Positions 24,436 to 33,120 are shown, counted from the stretch's first letter. The stretch: DNA of 64,000 bases from Acidovorax sp. FHTAMBA (GCF_038958875.1 NZ_CP152407.1:875501-939500); one strand, 5' to 3'. The notes: generated from the letters alone by a model not told the origin. Numbers and translations: made by a program.

Positions 24436-25605
24436 TCAGGTCAGCGCGCCTCTGGCATCAACCCTGATGATCCGCTCCACCACACCGTCCAGCAAACCGC
24501 CGCGCACGCCGATCAGGAAGTCGTGCAGATTCACCGTGGGGTCGCAATGGCCGGGAATGAGCCAGAGCATGTGCCCCAGGCTGGGCAGGCGGGCCTCGGG
24601 GTCGGCCGCGTAGAGCAGGCCGTGCTCGTCGCCGCCGTTGGCATAGCGCAGGGCGCGGCCCTCGGACAGCAGGGCCACGGTGGGCAGGCCCGAGTCGATG
24701 GCGTGGCTCTTGTGGCCCGCGTCACACACCGCGTGGGTGTCGCGCACCGACACCACCTGGGTCTTGATGAAGAGGGCGTGTTCAAACACGGGCTGGGCGG
24801 GCTCGCGCTCGTTGCGCGCGTAGTCGGCGTCCATGAACAAAAACGAGCCCGCCTGCAGCTCGCCAAACACGCCGCTGGCGGCCTCGTGCACCAGCGTGCC
24901 GGTGCCAGAGCCGGTGATCAGCGGCACGGGCAGTCCGGCGGCTTCGATGAGCTGGCGCGTATGGTCTGCCGCGCGCACCACCGCGGCAATGGTCTCGCGC
25001 CGGCCCACGCTGCTGGCCAGGTGCTGCGCGCGGCCATGGTAGGCCTGCAGGCCCGCAAACCGCAGGCGGGGGCTGCGGGACACGGCCAGCGTCAGCGGCA
25101 CGGCGGCTTCGCCCGGCGGCACGCCGCAGCGGCCCTGGCCCACGTCGATCTCCACCAGCACGTCGATGCCCGCATCGCTGCCGGATTGCGCCATGGCTTC
25201 GGCCAGGCGTTCGATGCCGTCGATGTGGTCCACAGCCAGCCCCAGGCGCCCGCCGCGTGCGGCCAGGCGCGCGGCCAGCCGCGCCACGCGGTGCAGTTTG
25301 GGCATGGCAATGATCTGGTTGGTGATGGTGATGTCATCCACACCACCGGCGGCCAGCGCCTCGGCCTCGGCCACCTTCTGCACACACACGCCCTGGGCGC
25401 CCGCGCGCTGCAGTTGCAATGCCAGCTCGGCGCTTTTGTGCATCTTGGCGTGGGGGCGCCAGCGTACCTGGTGCTTGCGCGCAAAGTCGGCCATGCGCTG
25501 GATGTTGCGGTCCATGGCGTCCAGGTCCACCACGGCGGCAGGGGTGTCGATCTGGTCGACCCGCTGGCCAATGGTCATCTGCAAGGCTTCAGGCGTGGTT
25601 TTCAT
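24436..25605 (-). CDS. D-threonine aldolase-like PLP enzyme (alanine racemase N-terminal fold)
   Basis: The protein has 389 residues from the ATG at 25605 (MKTTPEALQ), overlapping the end of the upstream gene by 17 bases. The start IDTPAAVVDLDAMDRNI and the lysine in VRWRPHAKMHK mark the PLP-binding TIM barrel of fold-type III enzymes. AGLQAYHGRAQHL and the C-terminal metal-site motif HCDPTVNLHD fit the D-threonine aldolase / D-serine dehydratase-like family. These cleave D-threonine to glycine and acetaldehyde or act on related beta-hydroxy-D-amino acids, using PLP and a divalent metal. The exact substrate cannot be decided from sequence. Confidence 0.85.
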   Translation of the reverse strand: MKTTPEALQMTIGQRVDQIDTPAAVVDLDAMDRNIQRMADFARKHQVRWRPHAKMHKSAELALQLQRAGAQGVCVQKVAEAEALAAGGVDDITITNQIIAMPKLHRVARLAARLAARGGRLGLAVDHIDGIERLAEAMAQSGSDAGIDVLVEIDVGQGRCGVPPGEAAVPLTLAVSRSPRLRFAGLQAYHGRAQHLASSVGRRETIAAVVRAADHTRQLIEAAGLPVPLITGSGTGTLVHEAASGVFGELQAGSFLFMDADYARNEREPAQPVFEHALFIKTQVVSVRDTHAVCDAGHKSHAIDSGLPTVALLSEGRALRYANGGDEHGLLYAADPEARLPSLGHMLWLIPGHCDPTVNLHDFLIGVRGGLLDGVVERIIRVDARGALT

Positions 25606-26230
25606 CGCGCAGCACGATCTGTTCAAGATGTTGGGTGTCTGCCCAACCCACCAGGGTCAGGCCGTCGGGCGTCCACAGCAGGCGGTTGATGGCGGCGTTG
25701 GCCAGTTGCCAGGTGCGCGGCGCCTGGATGTCCTGGCGGGTGGCCAGGCGGTACAGCACGTCGAGCACGCCGCCATGCGCCACCATCACCACCTGCTCGC
25801 CCACATGCTGCTGCGCCAGGGTGGTCACGGTGTGTTCGATGCGGTCACGCAAGGTGACAAGGGACTCGCCGCCTTCGGGCGTGTAGTGGGGGTCGCGCTT
25901 GCGCCAGCGCAGTGCATCCTCGGGCAGCTCGGCCTCGATTTCGGCAAACGTGCGGCCCTGGAAGTGCCCGAAGCTGCGCTCGCGCAGGCCGGGCTCCGTC
26001 ATCAAAGGCGCGCCGGTGGTGCGGGCCACGGCCTGGGCGGTGGCGTACGCGCGCTGCAGATCGCTGGTGTAGATGGCTGCAATCGGCTCGCCCCCCAGGG
26101 CCTGGGCGACCTGGGCGGCCTGCCACAGGCCGGTGTCGTTGAGCGGAATGTCCAGGTGGCCCTGGATGCGGGTGTCCACGTTCCAGGCGGTTTCGCCGTG
26201 GCGGATGGCAACGATGCGGGTGGCGTGCAT
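25589..26230 (-). CDS. Histidine phosphatase family protein (GpmB/CobC-like)
   Basis: The protein has 213 residues from the ATG at 26230 (MHATRIVAIRHGETAWN). The catalytic RHG motif is in IAIRHGE-type form (VAIRHGETAWN), the second arginine in LQRAYATAQ, and the distal catalytic histidine in MVAHGGVLD. It is a phosphoglycerate-mutase-like phosphatase. The substrate could be a phosphorylated sugar, nucleotide or alpha-ribazole phosphate. It overlaps the aldolase gene and probably shares its transcript. Confidence 0.9.
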   Translation of the reverse strand: MHATRIVAIRHGETAWNVDTRIQGHLDIPLNDTGLWQAAQVAQALGGEPIAAIYTSDLQRAYATAQAVARTTGAPLMTEPGLRERSFGHFQGRTFAEIEAELPEDALRWRKRDPHYTPEGGESLVTLRDRIEHTVTTLAQQHVGEQVVMVAHGGVLDVLYRLATRQDIQAPRTWQLANAAINRLLWTPDGLTLVGWADTQHLEQIVLRDENHA

Positions 26231-26255
26231 GCGGCGGGTGGATGTGACAGGAGTC

Positions 26256-26849
26256 TTAGCGTGCCGGAGGAACCAGCGGAAGGCGCACCTGCCGTGGCCC
26301 CTGGGGCGGTTGGGGAAAGCCGTTGAGTGCCGCGTCGAACAGCACGCCATAGACGGCCGGGTCGCTCACCCACACGTCTTCGTGCACGGCCGAGGTCTCG
26401 TACACCACGGCCTGGGTCTGCGCATCGCGCATCAGGACGCTGACCGTGCGCCGGTAAAGCGGTGTGGGCGCACCAAAGCGCAACATGCCATGCACGCCCC
26501 AGCCCCGGCCGTACCAGCCGCCCATGCCCCAGTGGTCGGGTCCGTAGGGATCATGGCGCGGCACGGTGTCGGCCTGCACACCCAGCTGCACCAGCAGGCG
26601 GGGCGCGGCATCGTCGCGCTGCAGGCCCGCGCGGGCCAGGGCCTGCTCGGCCAGCGTGGCGATGGCGTCAAACGATGGGGCCTGCTGCGAGGGCAGGCGC
26701 TCGATGCGGTACGTGGCGGGGGCCGGCGCGGCCGCCAGGGTCGAGAAGCTCTGCACCCGGCCTTCGACCACGCGGGTGGTGCTGCAGCCTGCGAGCAGGG
26801 CGGCTGTGAGGCCCAGGAGCAGGGCGGGAATCCATCGGCGTTGCGTCAT
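26256..26849 (-). CDS. DUF4136-like lipoprotein
   Basis: The protein has 197 residues from the ATG at 26849 (MTQRRWIPALL). The signal peptide ends in a lipobox (AALLAGC, cysteine near residue 22), so it should be lipidated. The mature part contains TYRIERLPSQQAPSFDAIATLAEQAL-type sequence (THE segment from 45 to 70) and the glycine/tryptophan patch HWGMGGWYGRGWG, followed by LYRRTVSVLMRD. This matches the DUF4136 pattern of outer-membrane-associated lipoproteins of unknown function. It stands alone between the phosphatase and ttcA, with 56 bases on the ttcA side. Confidence 0.8.
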   Translation of the reverse strand: MTQRRWIPALLLGLTAALLAGCSTTRVVEGRVQSFSTLAAAPAPATYRIERLPSQQAPSFDAIATLAEQALARAGLQRDDAAPRLLVQLGVQADTVPRHDPYGPDHWGMGGWYGRGWGVHGMLRFGAPTPLYRRTVSVLMRDAQTQAVVYETSAVHEDVWVSDPAVYGVLFDAALNGFPQPPQGPRQVRLPLVPPAR

Positions 26850-26905
26850 GGTCAGAGCCTCCTGAAAAAAGGTTCTCCGGCAGAGCGCCGCTGCTCTGCC
26901 AAGGT

Positions 26906-27874
26906 TCACGACAGCTGTACCACCTGCACGCCGGGCAGCGAGGGCGAAGGCGCCACAAACTCTTCCTTGTCAAACGCCTTGTCGCCGTCTTCGCTGGCGA
27001 TGCCCGTGGCCCTGGCGTTCTTGAAGTCGTACAGGCTGCCGTCCAGCAGGTGCGAGGGCACCACGTTCTGCAGCGCGTTGAACATGTTCTCCACCCGGCC
27101 GGGGAAGCGCTTTTCCCATTCGCGCAGCATCTCGCCCACCTGCTTGCGCTGCAGGTTCTCCTGGCTGCCGCACAGGTTGCACGGGATGATGGGGAAGTTG
27201 CGGTGCGCAGCCCAGCGGGCGGTGTCTTTCTCGGCCACGTAGGCCAGCGGGCGGATCACCACATGTTTGCCGTCGTCGCTCACCAGCTTGGGGGGCATGC
27301 TCTTCATCTTGCCGCCAAAGAACATGTTGAGCAGCAGCGTTTGCAAAATGTCATCGCGGTGGTGCCCCAGCGCGATCTTGGTGCAGCCCAGCTCGTCGGC
27401 CACGCGGTACAGAATGCCCCGGCGCAGGCGGCTGCACAGGCTGCAGGTGGTCTTGCCCTCGGGGATCAGCTTCTTGACGATGCTGTAGGTGTCTTCGTTC
27501 TCGATGTGGAAGGGCACGCCGGTGCTGGCCAGGTACTCGGGCAGCACATGCTCGGGAAAGCCCGGCTGTTTCTGGTCCAGGTTGACGGCCACCAGGTCAA
27601 AGTGGATGGGCGCGCGGGCCTTGAGCTTGAGCAGGATGTCCAGCAGCGCATAGCTGTCCTTGCCGCCGGACATGCACACCATCACCTTGTCGCCTTCTTC
27701 AATCATGTTGAAGTCGACGATGGCCTTGCCCACTTCGCGGCACAGGCGCTTTTCCAGCTTGTGGGTTTCGCGCTCGATCTTCATGCGGGCAGCGCCGCTG
27801 GCGGCTTCGGTGCTTTCCTCCGTCCAGCCAGTGGATTGGTCGGAGGTTGGGGCTTCATTCAATACTGCGCTCAT
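26906..27874 (-). CDS. ttcA: tRNA 2-thiocytidine biosynthesis protein TtcA
   Basis: The protein has 322 residues from the ATG at 27874 (MSAVLNEAP). The PP-loop is MVCMSGGKDSYALLD. The cysteine pair in TTCSLCSRLRRG and the cysteine in PCNLCGSQENLQR coordinate the [4Fe-4S] cluster. GHHRDDILQTLLLNMFFGG is a family signature. The enzyme thiolates C32 of a subset of tRNAs in the cytoplasm, using ATP and persulfide sulfur. It lies four bases after folB in one transcript with folM, a grouping common in Burkholderiales. Confidence 0.96.
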   Translation of the reverse strand: MSAVLNEAPTSDQSTGWTEESTEAASGAARMKIERETHKLEKRLCREVGKAIVDFNMIEEGDKVMVCMSGGKDSYALLDILLKLKARAPIHFDLVAVNLDQKQPGFPEHVLPEYLASTGVPFHIENEDTYSIVKKLIPEGKTTCSLCSRLRRGILYRVADELGCTKIALGHHRDDILQTLLLNMFFGGKMKSMPPKLVSDDGKHVVIRPLAYVAEKDTARWAAHRNFPIIPCNLCGSQENLQRKQVGEMLREWEKRFPGRVENMFNALQNVVPSHLLDGSLYDFKNARATGIASEDGDKAFDKEEFVAPSPSLPGVQVVQLS

Positions 27875-27878
27875 GGGG

Positions 27879-28250
27879 TCACCACTGTCCTGTCTCAATG
27901 CGAATGGCCACTTCGCAGTCGTCAAAAATTTCGAGTTTGGCAATCTTCACCCGCACGCCCAGCACGCCGGGCAGTTGCATCAGGCGGTTGGCCAGCTTGC
28001 CGATCAGGCTCTCCAGCAGGTTCACATGCTCGGCCGTGCACTCGTCGATGATGATCTGGCGCACGCGCCGGTAGTCCAGCACGTGGCCGATGTCGTCGTC
28101 GCGCGGGGCCAGCGGCTGCACGCCCAGGCTCAGTTCGGCATCGACCTGGATGGGCTGGGGGTCAGTCTTTTCGTGGTCGAGGATGCCCAGGTTGGCGTCA
28201 AAGCGCAAACCGGTGAGCGTGAGGATCTGGGTGCCTGCAGCGGTGGTCAT
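27879..28250 (-). CDS. folB: Dihydroneopterin aldolase FolB
   Basis: The protein has 123 residues from the ATG at 28250 (MTTAAGTQIL). It shows the FolB pattern LTGLRFDANLGILDHEK, then YRRVRQIIIDE and EHVNLLESLIGKLANRLM, with the catalytic-region glutamate in LLES. It converts dihydroneopterin to 6-hydroxymethyldihydropterin in folate synthesis, and may also handle dihydromonapterin epimers. It is sandwiched between folM and ttcA with 29 and 4 base gaps, so the three form an operon. Confidence 0.92.
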   Translation of the reverse strand: MTTAAGTQILTLTGLRFDANLGILDHEKTDPQPIQVDAELSLGVQPLAPRDDDIGHVLDYRRVRQIIIDECTAEHVNLLESLIGKLANRLMQLPGVLGVRVKIAKLEIFDDCEVAIRIETGQW

Positions 28251-28279
28251 GAAAAGGTCCTGGGGCGAACAACGGGCGT

Positions 28280-29065
28280 TCACATCAACGAAAAATCGCG
28301 GTCAAACTTCATCAGGTGCTGGCCGCCATCGACCAGCAGCGTGGTGCCTGTGATGGAGCGGTTCTCCAGCGCGAATTTGACCGTAGCGGCCACGTCCTCG
28401 GCGGTGGACGAGCGGCCCAGCGGGGAGAGCGCGTGCAGCTGCGCGAACTTTTCGTCGCTGAGCATGTGGCTGGTCAACGTGAGGCCGGGCGCCACGCCCA
28501 CCACTCGCACGCGCGGCGCGAGGGCCATGGCCAGCATGGTGCCGGCGGCCTCCAGCGCCGCCTTGGAGAGCGTGTAGCTCATGAAGTCGGGGTTCTGGTT
28601 CCAGAGCTTCTGGTCCAGCAGGTTGACCACGGCGCCCTGCGCGTCGGCCTCGCCGGCAGCCACGCGGTCGGCCACATGCTGGTGCAGCGCCTGCGCCAGC
28701 AGCACCGGCGCGGCGGTGTTGCTGCGCAGGTGCTTTTCGAGCGCGGCAAAACCAAAGGTGGCGGCGTTGTCATGCTCGAACAACGAGGCGCTGTTGACCA
28801 CCGCATCCAGACGGCCAAAGTGCGCCACCACGCGGGGCAGCAGGGCGCGCACGGCGGCCTCATTCTCAAAATCAGCATCAAAATGGGCGCTAGCGCTTGT
28901 CAGTTGTGCGCAAGCAGCTACCGTATCGATAGCATCCTGCTCGGACGATCGGTAGTGCACCGCCACCTGCCAGCCACCCGCCGCCAGGGCCAGCGCAATG
29001 CTGCGGCCCAGGCGCTTGGCAGCGCCTGTGACCAGAACGGTGCGTGGGTGGGAGGGAGTTGGCAT
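28280..29065 (-). CDS. folM: Short-chain dehydrogenase, dihydromonapterin reductase/pteridine reductase type
   Basis: The protein has 261 residues from the ATG at 29065 (MPTPSHPRTV). It has the SDR cofactor motif TVLVTGAAKRLGRSIALAL (TGxxxRxG form typical of PTR1/FolM), the dinucleotide turn with HYRSS, the structural NSAS motif (VVNSASLFEH) and the catalytic YxxxK in SYTLSKAALE. PTR1/FolM enzymes reduce dihydro- to tetrahydromonapterin or -biopterin, the cofactor for phenylalanine hydroxylase; phhA is in this window. Residues about 45-68 are encoded by a dispersed repeat copy. The start is only 15 bases from the start of the divergent midA-like gene. Confidence 0.82.
   Translation of the reverse strand: MPTPSHPRTVLVTGAAKRLGRSIALALAAGGWQVAVHYRSSEQDAIDTVAACAQLTSASAHFDADFENEAAVRALLPRVVAHFGRLDAVVNSASLFEHDNAATFGFAALEKHLRSNTAAPVLLAQALHQHVADRVAAGEADAQGAVVNLLDQKLWNQNPDFMSYTLSKAALEAAGTMLAMALAPRVRVVGVAPGLTLTSHMLSDEKFAQLHALSPLGRSSTAEDVAATVKFALENRSITGTTLLVDGGQHLMKFDRDFSLM
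28864..28932 (-). repeat. Dispersed palindromic element, copy E (in frame inside folM)
   Basis: On the minus strand it reads GTAGCTGCTTGCGCACAA and CAAGCGCTAGCGCCCATTTT, flanked by GCTATCGATAC and GATGCTGATTTTGAG. It encodes VAACAQLTSASAHFDAD at about residues 49-65. The frame is the same as in copies D and F. Confidence 0.75.
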
Positions 29066-29080
29066 GTGGGCTGGGAGACA

Positions 29081-30199
29081 ATGCGGGCCGTGACCCAAAG
29101 ACCCGACAGTTTAACGACCGCCATGCACCAGCACATCACCCAGGCCATTGCCGCCGAGGGCGGATGGCTGGGTTTTGACCGCTTCATGGCCTTGGCCCTG
29201 TACACGCCCGGCCTGGGCTACTACGCCAACGACTCCACCAAATTCGGCGCCATGCCCGGGTCCGGCAGCGACTTTGTGACCGCGCCCGAGATGACTCCCC
29301 TGTTCGGCCAGACGCTGGCCGTGCAGGTGGGAGAAGCCCTGGCGCAGACCGGGACCGACGAGGTGTGGGAGTTTGGCGCGGGCTCGGGCGCGCTGGCCCT
29401 GCAGCTGCTCGATACCCTGGGCGACCAGGTGCAGCGCTACACCATCGTTGACCTGTCTAGCAGCCTGCGCGCGCGCCAGCAGACCAGGCTGGTGGCGCAT
29501 GCCCACAAGCTGCGCTGGGTGGATGCGCTGCCCGAAAAGTTCAGCGGGGTGGTGGTGGGCAACGAGGTGCTCGATGCCATGCCCGTGCAGCTGCTGTCGC
29601 GCCACGGCGGCCAGCAAGGCGGGGTATGGCACGAGCGCGGTGTGGTGGTGGCGGAGGACGGCAGCTTTGCCTGGGCCGACCGCCCCACTGACCTGCGCCC
29701 ACCCGTGGACATCGAAGGCCCGCAGGACTACCTGACCGAGATCCACGCCCAGGGCGAAGGCTTCATGCGCATGCTGGCCGACCGGCTCACGCGCGGGGCG
29801 GCCTTCCTGCTGGACTACGGTTTTGGCGAAGACGAGTACTACCACCCCCAGCGCCACATGGGCACCGTGATGTGCCACCAGGGGCACCTGGCCGATGGCG
29901 ACCCGCTGGTGGCGGTGGGGCGCAAGGACATCACCGCCCACGTCAACTTCACCGCCATGGCGCTGGCCGCGCAGGAGGCGGGCCTGAATGTGCTGGGCTA
30001 CACCACGCAGGCGCATTTCCTCATCAACTGCGGATTGCTATCAAAAATGGAGCTATTGCCGCAAGAGGGGCGGGCGACAGCGGCCAAATTGATCATGGAG
30101 CACGAGATGGGCGAGCTGTTCAAGGTGCTGGCCGTGGGCGCCGGCGAGCCCTGGGAGCCGATGGGGTTTGTGCACGGGGACCGGTCGCACCGGTTGTGA
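29081..30199 (+). CDS. MidA/NDUFAF7-family SAM-dependent methyltransferase
   Basis: The protein has 372 residues from the ATG at 29081. Family signatures are GFDRFMALALYTPGLGYYAN, SDFVTAPEMTPLFGQTLA, the SAM-binding VWEFGAGSGALALQLL, VVVGNEVLDAMPVQ and the end region HEMGELFKVLA. The mitochondrial homologue NDUFAF7 dimethylates an arginine of complex I subunit NDUFS2 during assembly; the bacterial role is not established. The segment near residues 318-340 (GLLSKMELLPQEG) is unlike the usual sequence and overlaps a decayed dispersed-repeat copy. Confidence 0.88.
   Translation: MRAVTQRPDSLTTAMHQHITQAIAAEGGWLGFDRFMALALYTPGLGYYANDSTKFGAMPGSGSDFVTAPEMTPLFGQTLAVQVGEALAQTGTDEVWEFGAGSGALALQLLDTLGDQVQRYTIVDLSSSLRARQQTRLVAHAHKLRWVDALPEKFSGVVVGNEVLDAMPVQLLSRHGGQQGGVWHERGVVVAEDGSFAWADRPTDLRPPVDIEGPQDYLTEIHAQGEGFMRMLADRLTRGAAFLLDYGFGEDEYYHPQRHMGTVMCHQGHLADGDPLVAVGRKDITAHVNFTAMALAAQEAGLNVLGYTTQAHFLINCGLLSKMELLPQEGRATAAKLIMEHEMGELFKVLAVGAGEPWEPMGFVHGDRSHRL
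30036..30094 (+). repeat. Possible decayed dispersed element, copy G (inside the midA-like gene)
   Basis: The left end TTGCTATCAAAAATGGAGCT and the right end AGCGGCCAAATTGATC match the outer ends of better copies, but the GCTAGCGCTT core has drifted. It is weaker than the other intragenic copies. Confidence 0.4.
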
Positions 30200-30308
30200 T
30201 GCGTGCTGCAGGCCGGGCCGCCCCATCGCCCGCAAGCCTTTTCGAGCTTCAGGACGCCAAGAGGGGGTGTGAGCCCGGCTGGGGGCTGCGCATCTGCATG
30301 AGGGCGTT

Positions 30309-30764
30309 TCAGATGTCCGGCGCCAGAGGGTTGGCTTCATAGCGCGACCAGCCCGCGGTGATTGAAGCGCCGTCGGCACGGTCCTTGGGGTGGCTTCGGC
30401 CTTCGGAAACCGGAACCTCTGCAAAATCGAAAGGGCTCATGCCCTCGATGCACGCGACATTGACTCCGTACTGGTGATGGTTGGAGCGGCGCTGGTGGAA
30501 GGTGTAGATGCCGCACTTCGCGCAGAAGTAGTGTTTGGCCTCGCCCGTGTTGAACTGGTAGAGCGCGAGAGCTTCTTGCCCCTGGGTCACGTGGATGTCG
30601 TTCAAGTCCGCAGAGACCGCCACCGCCCCGCGCATGCTGCAATAGGAGCAGTTGCACCGTCGCGCGGTCCGCAGGCCATCGGCCAATCGCAGAGTGAATC
30701 GGACGGTCCCACAGTGGCATGCCGCTTGGTGGACGGGACGGTCGTCTGGAGATTTTTCGGTCAT
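30309..30764 (-). CDS. GFA (glutathione-dependent formaldehyde-activating)-fold protein
   Basis: The protein has 151 residues. Zinc-binding cysteines occur as CHCGTVRFTL, CNCSYCSMRGAV and CAKCGIYTFHQR, the pattern of the GFA/Mss4-like family. Family members include Gfa, which was described as promoting formaldehyde-glutathione adduct formation, but most bacterial members have no known substrate. It is a small cytoplasmic protein with a start at the ATG at 30764. It stands alone between the midA-like gene and eutC. Confidence 0.9.
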   Translation of the reverse strand: MTEKSPDDRPVHQAACHCGTVRFTLRLADGLRTARRCNCSYCSMRGAVAVSADLNDIHVTQGQEALALYQFNTGEAKHYFCAKCGIYTFHQRRSNHHQYGVNVACIEGMSPFDFAEVPVSEGRSHPKDRADGASITAGWSRYEANPLAPDI

Positions 30765-30854
30765 AACGAGCGGATTTTCATGGGTGGATTGCCATGGCGC
30801 CAGCGGACAGCGTCCCGTGCTACCGGCCAGGTTTCGATGACATGTTTGGCATGG

Positions 30855-31637
30855 CTATGAGCTATTGATGGCCAGTGCATCGCTGCGGTCCTTGAGCTGT
30901 ATCCCCGTGAGCTGCAGGCGCCGCGCCTCCTGGCACAGCCACCACAGCCGCGCCGCCGCGGCGGGGGGCGCCAGGCCCTCGCGCCGCACGTTGGAGATGC
31001 AATTGCGTTCAGCGTCGTGGCGGCCCACCTGCGGGTGCCAGGTCAGGTAGATGCCCAGGCTATCGGGCGAGCTCAGTCCCGGCCGCTCGCCGATCAACAC
31101 CGCCACCAGGCGTGCTCCGAGCAGCGCGCCCACCTCGTCGCCCAGCGCCACGCGCGCCTGCTGGGCGATCACCACCGGCCCCAGTGTCCAAGGCGCGGGC
31201 GCTTGCTGGCGAATCGCGTCGATCAGCGGCGGCGCGTGTCGCGCCACGGCCAGGGACGAAAGGCCGTCGGCCACCACCACCAGCAGATCTACGGTCTCAG
31301 CGCCGTCGCCCGCTTCGTCCCGCAATGCCTGCGCGTCCGCGTCGGACAGGCGCCGGCCCAGGTCGGGGCGCAGCAAATAGGTGGCGCGGTCTGGCGCGGC
31401 GCTGTGTACCAGGCGCGTGGCGTTGCCCAGGGCCTGGAGTTGGGTGGCCAACGCTGGTGCGTCCAGCGGCACGTGCACGGCATCGCGCGCCTGCGCATGC
31501 GCCAACCCAAAGCGCAGCAGCTCGGCCGTGGGCAGCGCTGCGCCCGCGCGCCCCAGCGCCACGCGTGCCTGGGTGTGGGCGCGCAGGTCGTCCCAGGGGT
31601 CGGGTCGCATGCCATGTGGTGCATGGTCGTATGTCAT
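30855..31637 (-). CDS. eutC: Ethanolamine ammonia-lyase small subunit
   Basis: The protein has 260 residues from the ATG at 31637 (MTYDHAPHGM), overlapping the end of eutB by four bases. EutC landmarks include RVALGRAGAALPTAELLRFG, LDAPALATQLQ, YLLRPDLGRRLSD, VVVADGLSSLAV, VLIGERPGLSSPDSLGIYLT and RNCISNVR. With EutB it forms the adenosylcobalamin-dependent enzyme that splits ethanolamine to acetaldehyde and ammonia. No carboxysome-like shell, eutA reactivase or permease gene is present next to it, as is usual for the simple eutBC arrangement in betaproteobacteria. Confidence 0.94.
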   Translation of the reverse strand: MTYDHAPHGMRPDPWDDLRAHTQARVALGRAGAALPTAELLRFGLAHAQARDAVHVPLDAPALATQLQALGNATRLVHSAAPDRATYLLRPDLGRRLSDADAQALRDEAGDGAETVDLLVVVADGLSSLAVARHAPPLIDAIRQQAPAPWTLGPVVIAQQARVALGDEVGALLGARLVAVLIGERPGLSSPDSLGIYLTWHPQVGRHDAERNCISNVRREGLAPPAAAARLWWLCQEARRLQLTGIQLKDRSDALAINSS

Positions 31638-33040
31638 GCGCCAAACCTCAGTTGCCGCATCTGCGCCAGCGCGGGGTGGTGTGCGTTGGCCGGCAACAAC
31701 CGCCCGCCAGCATCCGTGATCTGCATGCGCTGCAGCCAGGCATCGAACTCGGGCGCACACCGCAGGCCCAGCACCTCGCGCAGGTACAGGGCATCATGAA
31801 ACGACGTGCTCTGGTAGTTGAGCATGATGTCGTCCGCCCCCGGCACGCCCATCATGAAGGTCAGGCCCGCCGTGCCCAGCAGCGTCATCAGCGTGTCCAT
31901 GTCGTCCGAGTCGGCCTCGGCGTGGTTGGTGTAGCAAACATCGCAGCCCAGCGGCACACCCAGCAGCTTGCCGCAGAAATGGTCTTCCAGGCCCGCCCGA
32001 ATGATCTGTTTGCCGTCGTACAGGTACTCGGGGCCGATAAAGCCGACCACCGTGTTGGTCAGCAACGGCGAGAACGCCCGGGCCACACCGTACGCCCGCG
32101 CCTCGCAGGTCTGCTGGTCTACGCCGTGGTGTGCGTTGGCCGACAGGGCGCTGCCCTGGCCGGTTTCAAAATACATCACGTTGTTGCCCAGGGTTCCACG
32201 GCGCAGCGACAGCGCCGCATCGCGTGCTTCCTGCAGCAGTGCGAGCGAAATGCCAAAGCCCGCGTTGGCCGCTTCGGTACCCGCAATCGACTGGAACACC
32301 AGGTCCACAGGCGCGCCCTGCTCGATCATCTGGAGGGTGTTGGTCACATGCGTGAGCACGCAAGACTGCGTGGGAATGCCGAGCCGCTCTATCACGTCGT
32401 TCAGCATGTGAACCAGCTCGGTCAGCGCGGTGATGCTGTCCGTCGCCGGGTTCACGCCGATCACCGCATCGCCCGCGCCATACAGCAGCCCGTCGATCAT
32501 CGAGGCCGCGATGCCACGCAAATCGTCTGTGGGGTGGTTGGGCTGCAGCCGAACGGCCAGGTGGCCGGGCAGGCCAATGGTGTTGCGAAACCGCGTAACC
32601 ACGCGGGACTTGCGCGCCACGGCGATCAGGTCCTGGTTGCGCATGAGCTTGCTCACGGCGGCGGCCATCTCGGGCGTGATGCCGGGCGCCACGGCGGCGA
32701 GGGTGGCGCTGTCGGTTTCGTGCGCCAGCAGCCAATTGCGAAAGTCGCCGACAGTGAGGTGCGCAATGGGTGCGAATGCAGCGGCATCGTGCGTGTCGAG
32801 GATGAGGCGCGTGACCTCGTCGCGTTCATACGGGACCAGCGCCTCGTTCAGGAAGGTCGTGAGTGGCACCTCGGCCAGCGCCATGCGGGCGGCCATACGC
32901 TCCACCGCGCTGGCGGCAGCCAGGCCCGCCAGTGCATCGCCCGATCGCAGCGGCGTCGCCTTGGCCATCAGGTCGCGCAGGTCAGCAAACTGCCAGCGGT
33001 GGCCGGCGGCGGTGTGCTGGTAACGGCTGGAGCAGTCCAT
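31634..33040 (-). CDS. eutB: Ethanolamine ammonia-lyase large subunit
   Basis: The protein has 468 residues from the ATG at 33040 (MDCSSRYQHT). Family landmarks are the DLMAKATPLRSGDALAGLAA start, RNTIGLPGHLAVRLQPNHPT, DAVIGVNPATDS, and EARAYGVARAFSPLLTNTVV in the barrel. The C-terminal part (GVPLGCDVCYTNHAEAD, then MGVPGADDIMLNYQSTSFHD) contacts cobalamin and substrate in the known enzymes. It is the catalytic TIM-barrel subunit of the B12-dependent lyase. No cobalamin riboswitch was recognised in the 80 bases between it and the divergent DUF2905 gene. Confidence 0.95.
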   Translation of the reverse strand: MDCSSRYQHTAAGHRWQFADLRDLMAKATPLRSGDALAGLAAASAVERMAARMALAEVPLTTFLNEALVPYERDEVTRLILDTHDAAAFAPIAHLTVGDFRNWLLAHETDSATLAAVAPGITPEMAAAVSKLMRNQDLIAVARKSRVVTRFRNTIGLPGHLAVRLQPNHPTDDLRGIAASMIDGLLYGAGDAVIGVNPATDSITALTELVHMLNDVIERLGIPTQSCVLTHVTNTLQMIEQGAPVDLVFQSIAGTEAANAGFGISLALLQEARDAALSLRRGTLGNNVMYFETGQGSALSANAHHGVDQQTCEARAYGVARAFSPLLTNTVVGFIGPEYLYDGKQIIRAGLEDHFCGKLLGVPLGCDVCYTNHAEADSDDMDTLMTLLGTAGLTFMMGVPGADDIMLNYQSTSFHDALYLREVLGLRCAPEFDAWLQRMQITDAGGRLLPANAHHPALAQMRQLRFGA

Positions 33041-33120
33041 GGATCCTCCTCGCAACTGCCATGGTAGCGGTGGTCCTGCTCTGGGGGGCGGCACACGCCT
33101 GCACCTACACTTGGCCCACC

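Noticed and set aside
28316..29080. N-terminal extension of the midA-like gene
   Set aside because: The extension is antisense to folM and the family begins near the ATG at 29081.
30841..30870. Another dispersed element copy at the eutC stop codon
   Set aside because: CTATGAGCTATTGATGG resembles one end of the element only, and the core halves are missing.
33041..33120. Cobalamin riboswitch upstream of eutB
   Set aside because: The region is only 80 bases and lacks the conserved B12-box.
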